Positions 42,462-51,119 of a DNA stretch of 64,000 nt are shown one piece after another; position 1 is the first letter of the stretch; every line of letters begins with the position of its first letter. Under the pieces are notes generated by a model that saw nothing but the letters and a program-made list of their open reading frames with translations, was not told the origin of the DNA and searched no databases. The position numbers and the translations under genes were made by a program. Location: positions 1 through 64,000 of the forward strand of contig JACKNG010000002.1 in assembly GCA_024235015.1 (NCBI GenBank), given 5' to 3'. This DNA is from Gammaproteobacteria bacterium. Its GTDB lineage: Bacteria > Pseudomonadota > Gammaproteobacteria > Ga0077536.

Positions 42462-44567
42462 ATGTCCATCGATATCGCGCAGTTTCACCAGGTCTTCTTC
42501 GAAGAGTCGTTCGAAGGCCTGGAGGTGATGGAGTCCGGCCTGATCGACCTCGAGATCGGCCGGCCGGATTCCGAAGCCATCAACGCCATCTTCCGCGCCG
42601 CCCATTCCATCAAGGGTGGCAGTGGCACTTTCGGCTTCACCGCCATCAGCGACTTCACCCACGTGCTGGAAACGCTGCTCGACGAGATGCGCAACGGCAC
42701 GCGCGACGTCACGCGCGAAGCAGTCGACGTGTTGCTGCTCGCGGTGGACTCGCTGCGCGAAATGCTCAGCGCGGCGCGTGACGGCAGCGACTTCGATGCC
42801 GCCGCGGTGGCCGAGGTCCACGACCGTCTCGAGGAACTGCTCAAGCTCGGACACGGCGAGAGCACTGCTGTCGACGCCGCGGACGCCACCGCACCGGCCG
42901 CCGCGGCGCCCGCCTCGACCGGCGCCTGGCTGATCCGCTTCGTACCGCATCCGCACCTGTTCACCACCGGCAACGACCCGGTGCGCATCCTGCGCGAGCT
43001 GTGCGCGCTGGGCGAAGCCCAGGTGCAGGCCGACTGTTCACGCCTGCCCGACTACGCCGAGTTCGATGCCGAGACCTGCTACCTCGCCTGGACCATCAAC
43101 CTCGACGGCAACGTCGAGGAGTCCGCGGTGCGCGAAGTCTTCGAGTGGATCGAGGATGACGCCGACATCAGCCTGATCCGTGAACACGACGAAGAAGATG
43201 TCGCGGTCACCGCCGCGCCCGTTGCCGATGCCACCACCGCGCAGGACGCACCGGCCCTGCAGGTGGCCCCGCCGGTCGACGACCGGCGCAGCGGCGATGA
43301 CCGGCGCGAAGGCGAGGATCGCCGTGGTGGCGACCGCCGCGCTGCCGGTGGCAGTGCCTCCGGCACCTCGTCCATCCGCGTCGACATCGGCAAGATCGAC
43401 ACCCTCATCAACCTCGTCGGCGAGCTGGTCATCACCCAGTCCATGCTCGGCAACTTCGACGAGGATTCCGGCCAGATCGACTACGACAAGCTGCGCGAGG
43501 GGCTGGCCCAGCTCGAGCGCAACACCCGCGAGCTGCAGGAATCGGTCATGCGCATCCGCATGCTGCCGATCAGCTTCTCCTTCAATCGCTTCCCGCGCCT
43601 GGTTCGCGACCTCAGCAGCAAGCTCGGCAAGCAGGTTGAGCTGAAGATCGTCGGCGAGCAGACCGAGCTCGACAAGACCGTGCTGGAGAAGATCGCCGAC
43701 CCGCTGGTGCACCTGGTGCGCAATTCGCTCGACCACGGCATCGAACCGCCCGCGGACCGCATCGCAGCCGGCAAGAGCGCCCACGGTACGGTTACGCTCG
43801 CGGCGCGCCACGAGGGCGGCAACATCGTCATCGAGATCGGTGACGACGGCGCCGGTCTCAATCCGGAAAAGCTGCTGGCCAAGGCCCGCGAACGCGGCCT
43901 GGTCGGCGCCGAGGAGATTCTCCCCGAAGACAAGATCCACGAACTGATCTTTCACCCCGGCTTCTCGACCGCCAAGGAAGTCAGTGACGTGTCCGGACGT
44001 GGCGTCGGCATGGACGTGGTCAAGCGCAACATCAAGGAGCTGGGCGGTGTCATCGAACTCGATTCCAAGTTCGGTCATGGCTCGACCATCCGCATCCGCC
44101 TGCCGCTGACCCTGGCCATCCTCGACGGCCAGCTCGTACGCGTCGGCGGCCAGACCTACATCGTCCCGCTGGTCTCGATCGTGGAATCCCTGCAGGCCCA
44201 GAGCGACCGCGTGAAATCGGTCGCCGCCAGCGCCGAACTCTATCGCCTGCGCGGTGAATACATCCCCATCGTGCGCCTGTACGAAGTGTTCGGCGTCGAG
44301 CCGCAGTCACGCGTACTCGAGCAGGGCCTGCTGGTCGTGGTCGAGGGCGAGGGCCAGCGTGCCGGCATCTTCGTCGACGAACTGCTCGGTCAGCAACAGG
44401 TCGTGATCAAGAGCCTGGAGACCAACTACCGCCGCGTCGAAGGCATCTCCGGCGCGACCATCCTGGGCGATGGCACGGTCGCCATGATCCTCGACGCGGG
44501 CGGCCTGATCGCCCTGCATCGCCACCCGGCTTCGCCCAAAGCCGCCCACACCAATCAAGCCGCGTAG
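42462..44567 (+). CDS. cheA: Chemotaxis histidine kinase CheA
   Basis: The 701-residue kinase has the full CheA order. The Hpt domain (1-105) carries His48 in AAHSIKGGSGTFGF; a P2-like domain spans about 150-245; a charged linker of tandem DDRR/GDRR units lies at about 268-292; a dimerisation domain at ~300-365 is followed by the ATP-binding domain (VHLVRNSLDHGIEPPADR and EIGDDGAGL) and a CheW-like domain at ~560-690. It autophosphorylates on His48 and passes phosphate to CheY and CheB. The linker repeat is typical for this group and not unusual in itself. The gap to cheW is 11 bases. Confidence 0.95.
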   Translation: MSIDIAQFHQVFFEESFEGLEVMESGLIDLEIGRPDSEAINAIFRAAHSIKGGSGTFGFTAISDFTHVLETLLDEMRNGTRDVTREAVDVLLLAVDSLREMLSAARDGSDFDAAAVAEVHDRLEELLKLGHGESTAVDAADATAPAAAAPASTGAWLIRFVPHPHLFTTGNDPVRILRELCALGEAQVQADCSRLPDYAEFDAETCYLAWTINLDGNVEESAVREVFEWIEDDADISLIREHDEEDVAVTAAPVADATTAQDAPALQVAPPVDDRRSGDDRREGEDRRGGDRRAAGGSASGTSSIRVDIGKIDTLINLVGELVITQSMLGNFDEDSGQIDYDKLREGLAQLERNTRELQESVMRIRMLPISFSFNRFPRLVRDLSSKLGKQVELKIVGEQTELDKTVLEKIADPLVHLVRNSLDHGIEPPADRIAAGKSAHGTVTLAARHEGGNIVIEIGDDGAGLNPEKLLAKARERGLVGAEEILPEDKIHELIFHPGFSTAKEVSDVSGRGVGMDVVKRNIKELGGVIELDSKFGHGSTIRIRLPLTLAILDGQLVRVGGQTYIVPLVSIVESLQAQSDRVKSVAASAELYRLRGEYIPIVRLYEVFGVEPQSRVLEQGLLVVVEGEGQRAGIFVDELLGQQQVVIKSLETNYRRVEGISGATILGDGTVAMILDAGGLIALHRHPASPKAAHTNQAA

Positions 44568-44578
44568 GAGAAATCCGG

Positions 44579-45097
44579 ATGGAAGCGAGCGCAACCCAAC
44601 AGCCCATCGAGATGGGCATCGGCAACGAAGCCGGTAACGCCGACCAGTACCTCACTTTCCTGCTCAACGGGGAAGAGTACGGCGTCGACATCCTGCGCGT
44701 GCAGGAGATCAAGGGCTGGATGCCGACCACCAAGATTCCCAACACGCCGGAATACATCCGCGGCGTGATGAACCTGCGCGGTGCGATCGTCCCGATCATC
44801 GACCTGCGCCTGCGCTTCAACATGCCAGCCATCGAGTACACCGCGACGACCGTTGTCATCGTGCTCAAGGTCGAACACGAAGCGGGCGAGCGCACCATCG
44901 GTTTCGTCGTCGACGCGGTCTCCGACGTCTACAACGTCACTGCCGAGCAGTTCAACCCGGCGCCTGATTTCGGCGAGCACGCCCACACCGATTTCATCCG
45001 CGCCCTGGCTACCGTCGACGACAAGATGGTGATCCTGCTCGACATCGATCAGCTCGTCGGACGCGACGCGGCCATGCACGCCGCGTCGCAGCACTGA
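44579..45097 (+). CDS. cheW: Chemotaxis coupling protein CheW
   Basis: The 172-residue protein has the CheW fold, with the strand YLTFLLNGEEYGVDILRVQEIKGW, the conserved IRGVMNLRGAIVPIIDLRLRFN and VDAVSDVYNVTAEQFNP. It couples the receptors to CheA in the array. GTAGGAG precedes the ATG. It is 13 bases ahead of the globin-PAS receptor gene, consistent with co-translation in one operon. Confidence 0.93.
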   Translation: MEASATQQPIEMGIGNEAGNADQYLTFLLNGEEYGVDILRVQEIKGWMPTTKIPNTPEYIRGVMNLRGAIVPIIDLRLRFNMPAIEYTATTVVIVLKVEHEAGERTIGFVVDAVSDVYNVTAEQFNPAPDFGEHAHTDFIRALATVDDKMVILLDIDQLVGRDAAMHAASQH

Positions 45098-45110
45098 GCG
45101 AGGCCGCGTC

Positions 45111-47765
45111 ATGAGCAAGAACCCGCTCGAGGAGTATTTCGACATCAACCTCGTCGAGGATTCGTTTGCGCTGGTCGCCGACCAGGCCGAAACCCTCGTC
45201 GATCGCTTCTACACGCGCCTGTTCGACGAGCACCCCGAGGTGCAGCCGCTGTTCGCCAACACCACGCCGCAGGGACAGCGGCGCAAGCTGGTCGGCGCCC
45301 TGGCCGCTGTCGTCAAGGGCCTGCACGACCCCGACGGCCTGGTCAAGACCTTGCAGGAGATGGGTCGTCGCCACGAAGCCTACGGAGCCCTGCCCGACCA
45401 TTACCCGGTAGTCGCCCAGATCCTCATCGAGGAGATGAAGGCACTCGCGGGCGACAGCTGGACGCCAGAGATCGAACACGCCTGGACCAGCGCCTTCAAC
45501 CTGATTGCCTCAACCATGCTCGGAGCCTACGAGCGTACGGAGAACCAAGCCATGACCGATTCCCAGAACTCTTCCCAGGCTAACGACAATCTCGAGCTGG
45601 TGCGGCTGCGCTCGGCGATGGAGAACACGCTCACCGCGATCATGATGGTCGACCGGGATCTCGTCGTCACCTATATCAACCAGGGTACGCGTGAACTGCT
45701 CCAGCGCCACGAAGCGGCCCTGGCCAGTCTCTTCCGCGGCTTCAGCGTCGAAAAGATCGTCGGCTCGTGCATCGACATGTTCCACAAGAACCCGAAGCAT
45801 CAGCGCGACCTGCTGGCCAATCCGGCCAACCTGCCCTTTTCGACCGACATCAACGTCGGCGACCTGATCTTCAACATCAACGTCACCGCCCAGATCGACG
45901 ACCACGGTGACTACATCGGTTGCACCCTGGAGTGGTACGACGTCACCGAGCAGCGCGCACGCGAAGCGGAAAACCGGGATTTCGCGGGCAAGTTCGATGC
46001 CATCAGCCGGTCGCAGGCGCTGATCGAATTCGAGATGGACGGCACCATCATTACCGCGAACGACAACTTCCTCGCCGCGATCGGTTACTCGCTCGACGAA
46101 ATCAAGGGCAAGCACCATTCGATGTTCGTCGACAACGCCTATGCCAACAGCCCCGACTACAGGGCGTTCTGGGATCGTCTCAACCACGGCGATTTCGACG
46201 CCGGCGAGTACAAGCGCATCGCCAAGGGTGGTCGCGAGATCTGGATCCAGGCCTCCTACAACCCCGTGTTGGACCAGAACGGCAAGCCGCTGAAGGTCAT
46301 CAAGTACGCCACCGACGTCACCGAGCAGAAACTGCGCAACGCCGATTACGCGGGCCAGATCGAGGCCATCGGCAAGTCGCAGGCAGTCATCGAGTTCAAC
46401 ATGGATGGCACCATCGTCCATGCGAATGAGAACTTCTGCGCCACCATGGGCTACAGCCTGAACGAGATCCGCGGCCAGCATCACTCCATGTTCGCCGACG
46501 CCGCCTACGCGGCCAGCCCCGAGTACAAGGCCTTCTGGGCCAAGCTCAACCGCGGCGAATACGATGCTGCCGAGTACCTGCGCTACGGCAAGGGCGGCAA
46601 GGAAGTCTGGATCCAGGCCTCCTACAACCCCATCCTCGACATGAACGGCGAGCCGTTCAAGGTGGTCAAGTACGCCACCGACGTCACCGAGCGCAAGACC
46701 GCCCTGAACCGCTGTGGCCAGGTGATGCAGGCGATGGCCGAGGGTGACCTGTCGCAGAACATGGATGGCCAGTACAGCGGCGAGTTCGCCGAGCTGCAGG
46801 GCGCCGTCAATGGCACCATCGACCAGCTACGCGACATGGTCGAGAAGATCCGCAACAGCGCGCTGAGCATCAACAGCGCGGCGAGCGAAGTCTCCAAGGG
46901 CAACACCGAGCTGTCCGCGCGTACCGAGGAGCAGGCCTCCTCGCTGGAAGAGACCGCCGCCAGCATGGAAGAAATGACCTCGACCGTGCAGCAGAACGCC
47001 GACAACTCCCGCCAGGCCGACCAGCTTGCCTCCTCGGCGCGCGACCAGGCCGCCCAGGGCGGCGAGGTGGTCGGACGTGCGGTTGCCGCGATGTCCGAAA
47101 TCAACGAGTCGAGCAAGAAGATCGCCGACATCATCGGCGTCATCGACGAGATCGCCTTCCAGACCAACCTGCTCGCCCTCAACGCCGCGGTCGAGGCCGC
47201 GCGCGCCGGCGAACAGGGCCGCGGCTTCGCCGTCGTCGCTTCCGAGGTGCGCAACCTCGCCCAGCGCTCGGCCTCCGCCGCCAAGGAGATCAAGGCCCTC
47301 ATCAACGACTCGGTGCAGAAGGTCACCGAGGGCTCCAAGCTGGTCGACGAGTCCGGTGCCACGCTCGCCGAGATCGTCAATTCGGTGAAGAAGGTGTCCG
47401 ACATCATCGGCGAGATCGCGGTGGCCTCCGAAGAGCAGTCGAGCGGCATCAGCCAGGTCAACCAGGCCGTCACCCAGATGGACCAGATGACCCAGCAGAA
47501 CGCCGCCCTGGTCGAGGAAGCAGCTGCCGCCTCCGAGTCGATGGACGAGGAATCGCGTTCGCTGCTCGAACTCATGCAGTTCTTCAACACCGGCGAGGGC
47601 ATGACCCTGTCGGCCGCACCGGCGAACAGCCGGCCGGCGGTCGAGCGCCGCAGCGCGGACCGTCCGTGGAGCGAGCAGAACCAGGCCAGCAAACCGGCCG
47701 CCCCGCGCGCGGCCAAGCCCGCCGCCAAGGCAGCCGCCGGCGGCGACGTCTGGGAAGAGTTCTGA
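45111..47765 (+). CDS. Soluble chemoreceptor: globin - three PAS - methyl-accepting signalling domain
   Basis: The 884-residue protein has no membrane segment, so it is a cytosolic receptor. Residues 1-145 form a flavohaemoglobin-type globin, with helix B Tyr34 (RFYTRLF), Gln54/Gln56 in the E-helix region and proximal His88 (GRRHEAYG), which should bind haem and oxygen, NO or a similar ligand. PAS domains follow at about 160-285, 301-410 and 423-530. The MA signalling hairpin covers ~560-850, with tip EIAFQTNLLALNAAVEAARAG. The C-terminus WEEF (881-884), after GGDV, resembles the NWETF docking peptide for CheR/CheB. An internal ATG at 45551 with GGAG nine bases upstream could start a globin-less form. 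It lies inside the chemotaxis operon directly after cheW. Confidence 0.9.
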   Translation: MSKNPLEEYFDINLVEDSFALVADQAETLVDRFYTRLFDEHPEVQPLFANTTPQGQRRKLVGALAAVVKGLHDPDGLVKTLQEMGRRHEAYGALPDHYPVVAQILIEEMKALAGDSWTPEIEHAWTSAFNLIASTMLGAYERTENQAMTDSQNSSQANDNLELVRLRSAMENTLTAIMMVDRDLVVTYINQGTRELLQRHEAALASLFRGFSVEKIVGSCIDMFHKNPKHQRDLLANPANLPFSTDINVGDLIFNINVTAQIDDHGDYIGCTLEWYDVTEQRAREAENRDFAGKFDAISRSQALIEFEMDGTIITANDNFLAAIGYSLDEIKGKHHSMFVDNAYANSPDYRAFWDRLNHGDFDAGEYKRIAKGGREIWIQASYNPVLDQNGKPLKVIKYATDVTEQKLRNADYAGQIEAIGKSQAVIEFNMDGTIVHANENFCATMGYSLNEIRGQHHSMFADAAYAASPEYKAFWAKLNRGEYDAAEYLRYGKGGKEVWIQASYNPILDMNGEPFKVVKYATDVTERKTALNRCGQVMQAMAEGDLSQNMDGQYSGEFAELQGAVNGTIDQLRDMVEKIRNSALSINSAASEVSKGNTELSARTEEQASSLEETAASMEEMTSTVQQNADNSRQADQLASSARDQAAQGGEVVGRAVAAMSEINESSKKIADIIGVIDEIAFQTNLLALNAAVEAARAGEQGRGFAVVASEVRNLAQRSASAAKEIKALINDSVQKVTEGSKLVDESGATLAEIVNSVKKVSDIIGEIAVASEEQSSGISQVNQAVTQMDQMTQQNAALVEEAAAASESMDEESRSLLELMQFFNTGEGMTLSAAPANSRPAVERRSADRPWSEQNQASKPAAPRAAKPAAKAAAGGDVWEEF
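46011..46742 (+). repeat. 366-bp tandem duplication encoding PAS2 and PAS3
   Basis: The segment starting TCGCAGGC at 46011 recurs 366 bases later at 46377, equal to 122 residues. The two encoded PAS domains share long runs such as HHSMF, EIWIQASYNP and VIKYATDVTE, and the DNA shares AAGTACGCCACCGACGTCAC near both ends. PAS1 is not part of the duplication. Confidence 0.7.
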
Positions 47766-47771
47766 GCGCCC

Positions 47772-47798
47772 GGCCGGGCCGCGCTACGCGGCCCGGCC
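47772..47798 (+). other. Strong GC hairpin after the receptor stop
   Basis: An 11-bp perfect stem, GGCCGGGCCGC and its complement, with a 5-base loop GCTAC, starts seven bases after the receptor stop. It lacks a U-tract, so it may be a processing or attenuation structure more than an intrinsic terminator. Confidence 0.6.
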
Positions 47799-47909
47799 CA
47801 ACTCTCCCGCAAGTAGCCGCAGCGCCGTAGCAGCGACCGCCCGGGAACCTCCCGCCCTGCGCGCGGGCCCCCGGGATCACCGATTGAACAGGAAGCAGGA
47901 AATTCCACC

Positions 47910-48197
47910 ATGAGCACCGCCCCCGATGCCCTCGTTCTCGACGCCACCTGCCGCATCGCAGGTGTTGCAAGCCTCAAGGAAGCATGTGACGCCAGCGCGA
48001 GCGACCTCACCATCGACGCCAGCGGTGTCGAGAGCGTGGACGCCGCGGCCCTGCAATGCCTGCTCGCCGTGCGCCGCCAGTGCGAGGCCATGAGCCGCGG
48101 TTTCACCATCGCGACACCCAGCGAAGCCTTCCTCGGCGCCGCGCGCACCGTCGGTCTCGACGAGACCCTCGGCCTCTGCGCCACGGCCGGGGAGTAG
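47910..48197 (+). CDS. STAS-domain protein with Ala at the phosphoacceptor position
   Basis: The 95-residue protein has the STAS core DLTIDASGVESVDAAALQCLLAVRR. The Ser/Thr found in SpoIIAA-like proteins (D-S/T) is replaced by Ala45, so it cannot be switched by serine phosphorylation; MlaB-like and other non-phosphorylated STAS proteins are similar. A good ribosome site (GGAAGCAGGAAATTCCACC) precedes the ATG. Its stop is five bases before cheR, so it is translated with the methylation genes. Function may be to scaffold or tune the array, which is inference. Confidence 0.75.
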   Translation: MSTAPDALVLDATCRIAGVASLKEACDASASDLTIDASGVESVDAAALQCLLAVRRQCEAMSRGFTIATPSEAFLGAARTVGLDETLGLCATAGE

Positions 48198-48202
48198 GGC
48201 CC

Positions 48203-49075
48203 ATGAGCAGCGCTGCCACCGCCGCGATCGAGCGTTCGTCGACCCACGAGTACGATTTCACCGACCGTCATTTCAACCTGCTGCGCGAACTGGTCGCGCG
48301 TCACGCCGGGATCACGTTGAACGATTCCAAGCGCGAGCTGGTCTACGGCCGCCTGGCCCGGCGCATCCGCGCGCTCGGCCTGCGCGGGTTCGACGACTAC
48401 TGCGCCCTGCTCGAGCGCGACGAAGGGGCCGAGATGGGCGAGTTCATCAACGCCATCACGACCAACCTCACGGCGTTCTTCCGCGAGAACCACCATTTCG
48501 ACTTCCTCGCCCAGACCGCCATCCCCGAGTTCGTCAAGGCCAACGCGGCCAGCCGGCGCCTGCGCATCTGGTCGGCCGGCTGTTCGACCGGTGAGGAGCC
48601 CTACAGCCTGGCGATGACCCTGCTCGAGAGCGTGCCCAGCGCCGAACGCTGGGACATCCGCATCCTCGCCACGGACATCGATTCCAACGTCGTCGCCACG
48701 GCCCAGGCCGGTGTCTACGGCGAGAACCGCCTGCAGGGCGTCTCGGCCGCACGCCGCCAGCAATGGTTCACCAAGCAGGACTGCGCGGCGGGCCAGTTCC
48801 GCGTCAAGCCCGCGCTGCAGGAGATCATCCGCTTCGCGCCGCTGAACCTCATGCACGAGTGGCCGTTCAAAGGTCCGTTCGACGCCATCTTCTGCCGCAA
48901 CGTGCTGATCTACTTCGACAAGCCGACGCAGCACCGCCTGTTCGAGCGCTACGGCCAGATGATTGCCAACCACGGCTATCTGTTCATCGGGCACTCGGAG
49001 TCGATGTTCGGCGCGAACACGGTGTTCGAACTCATCGGGCGTACGACCTATCGCGTGAATCGCGGAGCGCGTTGA
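48203..49075 (+). CDS. cheR: Chemotaxis methyltransferase CheR
   Basis: The 290-residue protein has the CheR N-terminal four-helix domain (FTDRHFNLLRELVARHAGITLNDSKRELVYGRLARRI) and the SAM-binding domain with IWSAGCSTGEEPYSLAM at ~121-137, plus ILATDIDSNVVATAQAGVYG and FDAIFCRNVLIYFDKPTQ. It methylates receptor glutamates. The frame is open upstream of 48203, but ATG 48203 follows the STAS stop by five bases and starts the family N-terminus. Its TGA overlaps the cheD ATG as TGATG. Receptor docking could use the WEEF tail of the globin receptor. Confidence 0.93.
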   Translation: MSSAATAAIERSSTHEYDFTDRHFNLLRELVARHAGITLNDSKRELVYGRLARRIRALGLRGFDDYCALLERDEGAEMGEFINAITTNLTAFFRENHHFDFLAQTAIPEFVKANAASRRLRIWSAGCSTGEEPYSLAMTLLESVPSAERWDIRILATDIDSNVVATAQAGVYGENRLQGVSAARRQQWFTKQDCAAGQFRVKPALQEIIRFAPLNLMHEWPFKGPFDAIFCRNVLIYFDKPTQHRLFERYGQMIANHGYLFIGHSESMFGANTVFELIGRTTYRVNRGAR

Positions 49076-49719
49076 TGGGACATGCCGCACGAAGCCAACG
49101 TCGGCTACGTCGCATCCGGGCGGACGAATTCGCCCACGTGCGCAAGATGTTCGACGCCAAGCTCGGCCTCACGGTCGCCAAGATCCTGCCCGGCGAGTAC
49201 TACGCGACGGACGAGGACGAGTGCATCGTCACCACGCTCGGATCGTGCGTCTCGGCCTGCCTGTGGCACCCGGACAGCGGCATTGGCGGCATGAACCACT
49301 TCATGCTGCCCGATGCCGGCGCCAGCGGTCGCGAAGCCATCGGCTCGGCCACCGACGCCGCGCGCTACGGCTCGTTCGCGATGGAGCACTTGATCAACGC
49401 GATCCTGGCCACCGGCCTGCGCCGCGAGGACCTGTGCGCCAAGATCGTCGGCGGCGGTCACGTCCTGCCGATCGCGACCGACGTCGGCGCACGCAACATC
49501 CAGTTCGTACGCGATTACCTCGCCAACGAGGGTATTGCCATCATCGGCGAGAACGTCGGCGACCTCCATGGCCGCCAGGTCCGCTTTCGGCCGGCGACCG
49601 GCAATGCCCAGGTTCGCGCCCTCGGGTCGTCGGTGCAGACCAGCATCGCCCAGGAAGAAGACGTCTACCGTCGCTCGCTGGCGCAGAAACCCACCGAAGG
49701 CGAAATCGAACTTTTCTGA
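49075..49719 (+). CDS. cheD: Chemoreceptor glutamine deamidase CheD
   Basis: The 214-residue protein has Cys58 in TLGSCVSACLW and His75 in GGMNHFMLP; their spacing of 17 residues equals that of Cys27 and His44 in Thermotoga CheD. It deamidates receptor glutamines and, in other bacteria, modulates CheC-like phosphatases. The start ATG overlaps the cheR stop by one base. The C-terminus GEIELF is nearly the same as that of the separate receptor at 51120-52319, which ends GEVELF. Upstream reading into cheR is rejected. Confidence 0.92.
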   Translation: MGHAARSQRRLRRIRADEFAHVRKMFDAKLGLTVAKILPGEYYATDEDECIVTTLGSCVSACLWHPDSGIGGMNHFMLPDAGASGREAIGSATDAARYGSFAMEHLINAILATGLRREDLCAKIVGGGHVLPIATDVGARNIQFVRDYLANEGIAIIGENVGDLHGRQVRFRPATGNAQVRALGSSVQTSIAQEEDVYRRSLAQKPTEGEIELF

Positions 49720-49731
49720 GGTCACTATTCC

Positions 49732-50796
49732 GTGGACATGCGTACCCACAAGACTTCCGTGCTCGTCGTCGACGATTCCGCCTTGATCCGCAAGCTGCTC
49801 AAGGAAATCCTGTCGTCCGACCCCGATCTCGAGGTGGTCGGCGCTGCCCACGATCCGCTGCACGCGCGCGAGTTGATCAAGCAACACAATCCCGACGTTC
49901 TCACCCTGGACGTCGAGATGCCCAAGATGGACGGCATCACCTTCCTGACCAATCTCATGCGCCTGCGGCCGATGCCGGTCGTCATGGTGTCCTCGCTGAC
50001 CGAGCAAGGCGCCGACGTCACCCTGCAGGCGCTCGAGATCGGCGCGTTCGACTTCGTCACCAAGCCCAAGATCGACGTCTCACACCAGCTACAGCATTAC
50101 ACCGAGGAGATCGTGGCGAAGGTCAAGGCGGCGGCCAAGTCCAGGGTACGGCCCTACGACCCCAGCCGGCCGCGCGCGAGCGCCGCGCGCAGCCCGGTCG
50201 CGACCTCGCTGTCGAAGTTCGACCTGACCCACAAGCTGGTCGCGATCGGGGCGTCCACCGGCGGCACCGAGGCGATCCGCGAGGTGCTCGAGCGCATGCC
50301 GTCCGACGGCCCGGCCGTGGTCGTCACCCAGCACATCCCGCAGGCCTTCAGCAAGCCGTTTGCCGAGCGCATGGATCGCAGCTGCGCGATGCGCGTGTGC
50401 CAGGCCGAGGATGGCCAGCCGATCGTCCCCGGACACGCCTACGTCGCGCCCGGGCACCTGCACATGACCGTGGAGCGCAGCGGCGCGCGCTACCTCTGCC
50501 GCCTGCACGACACGCCGCTGGTCAACCGTCACAAACCCTCGGTCGACGTCATGTTCGACTCGGTGGCGGCCAACCTCGGCGCCAACGCCGTCGGCATCCT
50601 GCTTACCGGCATGGGCGCGGACGGCGCCAAGGGCATGCTCGCCATGCACGAGGCCGGCGCCAAGACCATCGCCCAGGACGAGAAGACCAGCGTCGTGTGG
50701 GGCATGCCGGGCGAGGCCGTCCGGCTCAATGCCGTCGACCACGTCGTTCCGCTCGACAAGGTAGCCGAGTACGCCATGCGGGCAATCTCGGCCTGA
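49732..50796 (+). CDS. cheB: Chemotaxis methylesterase/response regulator CheB
   Basis: The 354-residue protein begins at GTG 49732 with GAGGT nine bases upstream; ATG 49738 is an alternative. The receiver holds Asp60 in LTLDVEMPKMDG and Lys in FVTKPK. The esterase part has Ser in AIGASTGGTEAI, His in TQHIP and Asp in GMGADGAKGM. It demethylates and deamidates receptors when phosphorylated by CheA. It lies 12 bases after cheD and ends the operon. Confidence 0.94.
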   Translation: MDMRTHKTSVLVVDDSALIRKLLKEILSSDPDLEVVGAAHDPLHARELIKQHNPDVLTLDVEMPKMDGITFLTNLMRLRPMPVVMVSSLTEQGADVTLQALEIGAFDFVTKPKIDVSHQLQHYTEEIVAKVKAAAKSRVRPYDPSRPRASAARSPVATSLSKFDLTHKLVAIGASTGGTEAIREVLERMPSDGPAVVVTQHIPQAFSKPFAERMDRSCAMRVCQAEDGQPIVPGHAYVAPGHLHMTVERSGARYLCRLHDTPLVNRHKPSVDVMFDSVAANLGANAVGILLTGMGADGAKGMLAMHEAGAKTIAQDEKTSVVWGMPGEAVRLNAVDHVVPLDKVAEYAMRAISA

Positions 50797-51119
50797 TCGA
50801 CCTCAGGCGTTCGTGGCGGGTGACCGGGATGCCCGCCCGCGGACGCTGGCAGGCTGCTGACGAACGTCGCGAGCAAGGTCGCCGGCAAGGCGAGGACCGG
50901 GGTTTATGCGGATAAATGCGGAATGCAGGCAACACGGTTTCGCCGTGAGCGAAAGTGAACGGCCGCAGGCCGGCCCGCAGGGCTCAGGGCAGGAGGCCCT
51001 GCGTAACGCGCAATGGCGCCTGCGACCTCCGCGGTAGTTTTTCATCTGCCTGCTAAAGAACTGCCGCTTTTTCCCGATGTAAGCAGAGCATAACGCGAAT
51101 GCCAGCGAGGCCCTTTTCG
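50797..51119 (+). other. Gene-free stretch with FliA promoter before the second receptor
   Basis: This 323-base gap holds no supportable gene. A long stretch near 50850-51020 has a GC-rich inverted and tandem character (CGGCCGCAGGCCGGCC, CAGGGCTCAGGGCAGGAGGC) that may be a degenerate repeat element. The FliA-type promoter at 51054 is the clearest signal. Confidence 0.55.
51054..51080 (+). promoter_or_regulatory. FliA (sigma-28)-type promoter for the second receptor gene
   Basis: TAAAGAAC, exactly 11 bases, CCCGATGT compares with consensus TAAAGTTT-N11-GCCGATAA; TAAAG and CCGAT match. It lies 40-66 bases ahead of ATG 51120, an ideal position, and agrees with flagellar-class control. Confidence 0.65.

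Noticed and set aside
45551..47765. Separate receptor gene starting at ATG 45551
   Set aside because: No stop codon separates it from the globin part, so the primary product is the fusion; the internal start is only an alternative form.
46622..49090. 822-codon minus-strand frame opposite the receptor and cheR
   Set aside because: Ser/Ala-rich antisense text spanning several real genes.
50850..51020. Possible insertion-element remnant after cheB
   Set aside because: Repetitive, GC-rich, but no transposase trace or terminal repeats were seen.
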